Shown: positions 60,382 to 64,000 of the stretch, piece after piece
Layout of the letters: each line of letters begins with the position of its first letter
Position numbering within the stretch: position 1 is the first letter of the stretch
Origin: an uncultured Ruminococcus sp.
GTDB lineage: Bacteria > Bacillota > Clostridia > Oscillospirales > Acutalibacteraceae
Reading direction: 5' to 3'
Length of the DNA: 64,000 bases
NCBI GenBank assembly: GCA_902762615.1
Contig: CACWOX010000008.1
Coordinates: 1-64,000 of the forward strand
Position numbers and translations under genes: made by a program
The notes under the pieces: generated by a model
What the model was told of the DNA's origin: nothing
Seen by the model: the letters and a program-made list of their open reading frames with translations, nothing else
The model's database searches: none

Positions 60382-60924
60382 TTATTCTATACTTTCCTTT
60401 GATACCTCTCCTGACTGTGAATTCCAAAAATCATACAATGCGGTTTCGGTTTCGTCCTCCGGGTCAGGCGGAAGAATGATTTTCGGCGTTTCGATTTGCT
60501 TGCCGCGTGTGTCGAGCGCGCGGAAAACCTCTGTCGGCGGCGCCATTAGCGTGGGGACGAACTTCACCAGCAGGTAATCGTCCGATTCGTTATCCGAAAG
60601 CGACAGCACCCGCATATCCTCCTGTACCCCGGGAACGGAGGACCATTCCTCCGACAGCGACAGGCAGCCGAGACATTCCCTGACCTTCATGCTTCCTGAA
60701 CGAGTGTTGTCGGAATATTGGACGTAGGATCTTCCGTTGTAATCAAAAGCCATCACGTCACGATCAGGCGCTATCTCCATATCATAGACCTCAAAGACAA
60801 GGTAATTCTCCGGCAGCCTGGCATATCCCGGCTCATACAGCCGGTCAAGAAACGCGTCGCACGCCGTCATCGGCAGCACAAGCAGCAATGCCAGCGCCGC
60901 CGTGATGATTCTGAACTTTTTCAT
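60382..60924 (-). CDS. lipoprotein (180 aa)
   Basis: ATG 60924 follows AAAGGAG; the signal peptide ends LPMTAC, giving Cys22. The mature part reads PENYLVFEVYDMEIAPDRDV, MAFDYNGRSYVQYSDNTRS, then a CLGCLSLSEEW pair of Cys and an acidic Pro/Glu tail (PPDPEDETETALYDFW). The N-terminal third resembles short lipoproteins that report membrane-protein partners, but I recognise no family. It follows the next lipoprotein by 23 bases and ends a three-gene operon with the membrane protein at 61596. Confidence 0.75.
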   Translation of the reverse strand: MKKFRIITAALALLLVLPMTACDAFLDRLYEPGYARLPENYLVFEVYDMEIAPDRDVMAFDYNGRSYVQYSDNTRSGSMKVRECLGCLSLSEEWSSVPGVQEDMRVLSLSDNESDDYLLVKFVPTLMAPPTEVFRALDTRGKQIETPKIILPPDPEDETETALYDFWNSQSGEVSKESIE

Positions 60925-60947
60925 GTTTTTTCTCCTTTCAACAACAG

Positions 60948-61565
60948 TCAATCGTCAAATTCATCCCATGATTTTCCTCCATCGAAGGAGTGATTGTACA
61001 TGGTGAAGGCTTTCAGCGTGTCTTTTTTATACTCTGAAAGGTCGGTTTTGAGGTAATTTTTGTAGGGAAAGCTGTCCGGAATGACATAGGCGGCATAGAC
61101 ATAGATGATTCTGTTTCCGCCGCGATCAATCAAAGCATATTCATAGGTACTGGAAAAACCGTCGTTTGTCACATACGCCGGATATTGGTACGATTTTTCG
61201 TCGTACATCACATAATTGGTAAAGCTTTGACCGTCAAAGTGCCTGATGGTCATAGAGAGAGCTTTCAAACGCGCTTCCTCGGCTGTCATCTGCTCTGTGT
61301 CGCAGCGGTATTCTAAAATCATATAGCCATCTGTGTCAAACAATCCCTCGCCAAAGGAGGATTCATAGAGAATCACTCTGTCCTCTTCTACAGCGTCGGG
61401 GAATACCGAAAGATTGCTGTCGAGATCGCCGCCGTATTTGGCTGTGTAATACGACTTGTCGTATTGCTCCGCGCCGCTTCTTTTTTCGGGAGCGCAGCCA
61501 GTCAGTGCAAATATCATTGCAACCGCCGCCGCGATGGCGGTGAATTTTCTGATAAATTTCTTCAC
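60948..61565 (-). CDS. lipoprotein (205 aa)
   Basis: The signal peptide ends FALTGC (Cys23). The mature part has SYYTAKYGGDLDSNLSVFPD, GEGLFDTDGYMILEYRCD, EEARLKALSMTIRHFDGQSF and IIYVYAAYVIPDSFPYKNYL. The pattern of short beta segments with a central helix is similar to small clostridial lipoproteins of unknown function. It precedes the 180-residue lipoprotein in one operon. AAAAAGAGGTG precedes ATG 61565. No catalytic motif is evident. Confidence 0.75.
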   Translation of the reverse strand: MKKFIRKFTAIAAAVAMIFALTGCAPEKRSGAEQYDKSYYTAKYGGDLDSNLSVFPDAVEEDRVILYESSFGEGLFDTDGYMILEYRCDTEQMTAEEARLKALSMTIRHFDGQSFTNYVMYDEKSYQYPAYVTNDGFSSTYEYALIDRGGNRIIYVYAAYVIPDSFPYKNYLKTDLSEYKKDTLKAFTMYNHSFDGGKSWDEFDD

Positions 61566-61595
61566 TTTAAAGCACCTCTTTTTTATAAAGAATAC

Positions 61596-61940
61596 TTACA
61601 TTGGAAATAGAACCCAAAGCGTACCCAATATCGCCGCGCCGATTACCATTACGACAATCAGAGCAATGGCAATTCCTTTTTTCTTCTTGGCAAAGAAGAA
61701 GCATGTCAGCGCGATCAGTACAGCATAAAGCAACGCCAGTTTTGCCATAAATCCCATGTTCTCACCTCCCTGCAAATCATCCGGCACGGTTGTCAGCCAC
61801 ACACCGTCAAGGTCGCTCGCGGACGGGAGATTCGGCTCTGACATCGCCAACAGAAACCACAAGGTCACCGCTTCCACCGGCAGCAACGCTATCACAATGA
61901 CCGCCGCAATCGTCAGCGCTTCTTTGATTTTGTCCTTCAA
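61596..61940 (-). CDS. small membrane protein (114 aa)
   Basis: Three helices: about 8-33 (ALTIAAVIVIALLPVEAVTLWFLL), 66-83 (AKLALLYAVLIALTCFFF) and 90-112 (AIALIVVMVIGAAILGTLWV). A 25-residue outside loop (SEPNLPSASDLDGVWLTTVP) lies between the first two, and a KKKK cytoplasmic turn between the last two. The start is TTG 61940, with only GGGAT as binding site. It is first in the operon with the two lipoproteins, suggesting a shared envelope function. No family recognised. Confidence 0.7.
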   Translation of the reverse strand: MKDKIKEALTIAAVIVIALLPVEAVTLWFLLAMSEPNLPSASDLDGVWLTTVPDDLQGGENMGFMAKLALLYAVLIALTCFFFAKKKKGIAIALIVVMVIGAAILGTLWVLFPM

Positions 61941-61979
61941 ATTTTTATCCCATCTCTTTCTTGCTCACAGGATAGCTGT

Positions 61980-62008
61980 ATTATACCAGTATCATTATCG
62001 TTTGTCAA
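61980..62008 (-). promoter_or_regulatory. sigma-A promoter of the membrane protein/lipoprotein operon
   Basis: Minus strand TTGACA (62008-62003), 17 bases, TATAAT (61985-61980), 39 bases before TTG 61940. Confidence 0.88.
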
Positions 62009-62063
62009 GGCATTTTTATCGAAATTCAATGAATTTATTTTGAATAACGCAAAAAATAAAAAT

Positions 62064-62093
62064 GTTTCAACGAAATAATTATTTCGCCGAAAC
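62064..62093 (-). terminator. terminator of the zinc-ribbon membrane protein gene
   Basis: Minus strand GTTTCGGCGAAATAATTATTTCGTTGAAAC folds into a stem (GTTTC/GAAAC and CGAAATAA/TTATTTCG) followed by ATTTTTATTTTTT. Confidence 0.8.
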
Positions 62094-62140
62094 ACTTTTC
62101 GATTTATGAGCACATAAACAATTGAAGAAAACATTTAAGT

Positions 62141-62800
62141 TTAATCATTCTCGTCTGTATTTTCATCATCATATTTTTCTGATTGATTTCTTTCTTCAAT
62201 AATTAACCAAATAAATGCAATGGCATTTAAAACAAGAATTATGAAGGGACAAACTGTGGGTGAAAACTTGATTATTTCAAAGTTGTTCGTCATTTCAGTT
62301 ACATTATTGTTTAAAAAAGCCACAGCAACGATAAATGCGATTGAGGAAACAATACACAGCAAGGAAATAAACTCACCTTCAAGATATTTTGTTTTTTTAT
62401 TATGATAAATATTTTCGATCATAATCGCCAGATGAAACAATATCATGACTATAATAATCCAACTTAAAGCCGCAACTAGATTAAAGAAAAGGGCGACACT
62501 ATCATCGGGAATCTGAGTTAATTGTGCAATTTTGTCTAATAGTTCCATAAGGAATAAAGGTGAATACGCATAAGATGTAGAAAGACCTATTGTTTGCAAT
62601 GCAGTTGGCAAATTCACTGTCAACCAAGCAGGAAATAAAAGAATAACGGTAAAAACAAATGAAAAAACTGCATACGAACTAGCACTAAACGGGAAATTTG
62701 AAGAGAAGTGCTCTGAAGTTCTCTGATCAAGGCTTGTTCCGCAATGCTGACAGAATCTAGAGTTGTCACTGATTATCTTTCCGCAATTCTTACAATACAT
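62141..62800 (-). CDS. zinc-ribbon integral membrane protein
   Basis: 219 residues. The N-terminal zinc ribbon is MYCKNCGKIISDNSRFCQHCG (two CxxC pairs). Four to five membrane helices follow (AVFSFVFTVILLFPAWL; VALFFNLVAALSWIIIVMIL; FISLLCIVSSIAFIVAVAFL; PFIILVLNAIAFIWLII) and an acidic tail (EKYDDENTDEND). It is markedly A+T-rich compared with genes before 60 kb, and so is the divergent Xre gene, so the pair may be acquired. Its promoter overlaps the 17-bp inverted repeat, so the neighbouring regulator probably controls it. Function unknown. Confidence 0.8.
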   Translation of the reverse strand: MYCKNCGKIISDNSRFCQHCGTSLDQRTSEHFSSNFPFSASSYAVFSFVFTVILLFPAWLTVNLPTALQTIGLSTSYAYSPLFLMELLDKIAQLTQIPDDSVALFFNLVAALSWIIIVMILFHLAIMIENIYHNKKTKYLEGEFISLLCIVSSIAFIVAVAFLNNNVTEMTNNFEIIKFSPTVCPFIILVLNAIAFIWLIIEERNQSEKYDDENTDEND

Positions 62801-62837
62801 ATGAGCATCTCCACATTTATAAATAATTTCAAGTCAC

Positions 62838-62866
62838 ATTATACTGCATTTTGCGGTAAAAGTCAA
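62838..62866 (-). promoter_or_regulatory. promoter of the zinc-ribbon membrane protein
   Basis: Minus strand TTGACT (62866-62861), 17 bases, TATAAT (62843-62838), embedded in the inverted repeat. Confidence 0.85.
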
Positions 62867-62884
62867 GACCGCAAAATGCAGTAT
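62841..62884. promoter_or_regulatory. 17-bp inverted-repeat operator between divergent genes
   Basis: ATACTGCATTTTGCGGT (62841-62857) and ACCGCAAAATGCAGTAT (62868-62884) are perfect inverted copies separated by ten bases. The left arm overlaps the minus-strand -10 element. The right arm lies just upstream of a plus-strand TATAAT (62887-62892) for the Xre gene. No T run follows the stem, so it is an operator, not a terminator. Confidence 0.75.
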
Positions 62885-62927
62885 TTTATAATAATTAAAC
62901 AGAAAAGTGAGGAAATGAGATATTAAA

Positions 62928-63140
62928 ATGTATCGAAGAATTAGAGATCTAAGAGAAGATCATGATTTAACACAAAAAACGATGGCTGAGAAACTCAACT
63001 GCTCTCAACAGGTGTATAGTAATTATGAACTAGGACAGCGGGATATTCCTACTGACATTTTGATTCGTCTTTCTAAATTCTACGACGTTTCTATTGACTA
63101 TCTTCTGGAAATCACAGACAATCCAAATATTAACCGTTAA
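62928..63140 (+). CDS. Xre-family transcriptional regulator (70 aa)
   Basis: A minimal Cro/C1-type helix-turn-helix protein: IRDLREDHDLTQKTMAEKL forms helices 1-2, NCSQQVYSNYELGQRDIP the recognition helix region, and DILIRLSKFYDVSIDYLLEIT the closing helices. It has no extra sensor domain, so it probably acts as a simple dimeric repressor. It is divergent from the zinc-ribbon membrane gene across a perfect 17-bp inverted repeat, its likely operator, giving autoregulation. GAGGAAATGAG lies upstream of ATG 62928. Confidence 0.85.
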   Translation: MYRRIRDLREDHDLTQKTMAEKLNCSQQVYSNYELGQRDIPTDILIRLSKFYDVSIDYLLEITDNPNINR

Positions 63141-63177
63141 CACTGCACTTGCGTTATGATCCATACCAGTCAGTGTT
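63139..63177 (+). terminator. terminator of the Xre gene
   Basis: AACACTG pairs with CAGTGTT, followed by TTTTTTATTT; the stem begins at the stop codon. Confidence 0.8.
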
Positions 63178-63346
63178 TTTTTATTTGTATCTTTGACCGG
63201 AGTTTTCTTGATTATTCATGTTTCACAAGAGAAAAAGAACTGTTTCACAAGTTCAGTGCAACAGTTCCAAATTTCCTTCTTTATTCCAAGCGCGAAGCGC
63301 TTCCTTCACTATTATCTATTATTTATTCTTTATTATCCATTCTCTA

Positions 63347-63368
63347 AGCGAACGAATGTGAGCGTTCT
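63347..63368. repeat. interspersed 22-bp repeat, copy 3
   Basis: AGCGAACGAATGTGAGCGTTCT differs by one base from the copy at 19413-19434. It lies 15 bases beyond the stop of the DUF711 gene. The rest of the 63178-63346 gap is A+T-rich without a gene that I can support. Confidence 0.7.
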
Positions 63369-63383
63369 GCCCCTGCAACAAGG

Positions 63384-64000
63384 CTAATTCTTGAGACTTT
63401 GTAGGGGGGCGGGGATTCTGCCGCCGCGTGAAATAAACTTCGCGGGGGAATAGGTGTTCACGTCCATAATGGGAGCGCTGCCAAAGAGGCCGCCGAATTC
63501 CATATCCTCGCCCGGCTTCTTGCCGATGGCGGGAATCAGGCGGATCGCCGTAGTCTTGCTGTTGACCATGCCGATCGCCGCTTCGTCGGCTAAAATGGCG
63601 GAGATGATCTCGGCAGGCGTGTCGCCCGGAATGGCGATCATGTCCAGCCCCACCGAGCAGACGGCTGTCATGGCTTCCAGCTTGGTGAGGGAAAGTGCGC
63701 CGCAGCGAGCCGCGTCGATCATGCCCGCGTCCTCCGACACCGGAATGAACGCGCCGGAGAGTCCTCCGACATGCGAGCTTGCCATCACACCGCCCTTCTT
63801 GACCGCGTCATTGAGCAGCGCCAGGCAGGCGGTCGTGCCGTGTGCGCCGCAGCTTTCCAAGCCCATTTCCTCCAATATATGTGCCACCGAATCGCCTACC
63901 GCCGGAGTGGGCGCAAGCGACAGATCGACAATGCCAAAGGGGACGCACAGTCGGCGGGAAGCCTCCTGCGCCACGAGCTGTCCCATACGGGTTATCTTGA
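63384..64000 (-). CDS. DUF711/UPF0210 family protein, C-terminal part
   Basis: The frame is open from the window edge to TAG at 63386-63384 (about 205 codons seen; the N-terminal half lies outside). [63 protein letters not shown] and [18 protein letters not shown] are characteristic of the DUF711 (PFL) family. These fold like a glycyl-radical-related barrel but have no proven enzymatic role. In many Firmicutes the gene follows a small ACT-domain gene, which would lie upstream, outside the window. No internal ATG is needed as a start. Confidence 0.9.
   Translation of the reverse strand, partial: KITRMGQLVAQEASRRLCVPFGIVDLSLAPTPAVGDSVAHILEEMGLESCGAHGTTACLALLNDAVKKGGVMASSHVGGLSGAFIPVSEDAGMIDAARCGALSLTKLEAMTAVCSVGLDMIAIPGDTPAEIISAILADEAAIGMVNSKTTAIRLIPAIGKKPGEDMEFGGLFGSAPIMDVNTYSPAKFISRGGRIPAPLQSLKN

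Overview
The window reads as chromosomal DNA of a spore-forming Gram-positive anaerobe, most likely a gut Clostridia member of the Oscillospiraceae/Ruminococcaceae type. The evidence is textbook sigma-A promoters (TTGACA, 17 nt, TATAAT) and GGAGG ribosome binding sites, many TTG/GTG starts, two CotF-type spore coat genes, a V-type ATPase and class-typical cell wall genes. Base composition is moderate (about half G+C by eye) except for an A+T-rich patch near 62-63.3 kb. I see no CRISPR array, insertion sequence, rRNA gene or phage region. Family names come from motif recognition, not from database searches.

Layout. 0-1.1 kb: a decayed nucleoside operon (frameshifted adenosine deaminase coupled to a truncated esterase). 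1.2-7.4 kb: SPFH/zinc-ribbon protein, ABC ATPase with a double-GNAT protein, small coat proteins, rsgA with a GNAT gene behind a structured leader. 7.8-10.8 kb: tRNA-Thr and tRNA-Tyr, a NADAR protein, a YitT membrane protein, a nucleoside phosphorylase. 10.8-13.1 kb: surface polysaccharide deacetylase and a zinc-ribbon/Yip1 membrane protein. 13.3-24.4 kb (minus strand): the cell-shape block zapA, U32 peptidase-like protein, transglutaminase-like lipoprotein, mreB, mreC, mreD, a DUF4299-like gene, PBP2, a MinD-like protein that has lost both P-loop lysines, and mgsA.

24.7-31 kb: alanine-type aminotransferase, two tandem paralogous lipoproteins, a small membrane protein, a 600-bp intergenic region rich in DnaA-box-like sequences, and ilvD. 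31.1-39.7 kb (minus): plsC, greA, a P-type-ATPase pseudoenzyme, two large disordered charged proteins, rlmB. 39.9-41.5 kb: an ABC-F ATPase. 41.6-50.4 kb (minus): a nine-gene V-type ATPase operon. 50.6-59.9 kb (minus): an oligopeptide ABC transporter (oppABCDF order) in which OppB, OppD and OppF each carry large unusual extra segments, followed by a degenerate ApbE-like membrane protein. 60.4-64 kb: small lipoproteins and membrane proteins, an Xre regulator with a divergent 17-bp inverted-repeat operator, and the 3' part of a DUF711/UPF0210 gene.

The strongest candidates for undescribed biology are (1) the rlmB - disordered protein - disordered protein - pseudo-P-type-ATPase cluster, (2) the ATPase-dead MinD-like protein sitting where minCDE/rodA normally lie behind PBP2, (3) the expanded Opp transporter with its ApbE-like partner, and (4) the structured rsgA leader with two terminator-like hairpins and micro-ORFs.
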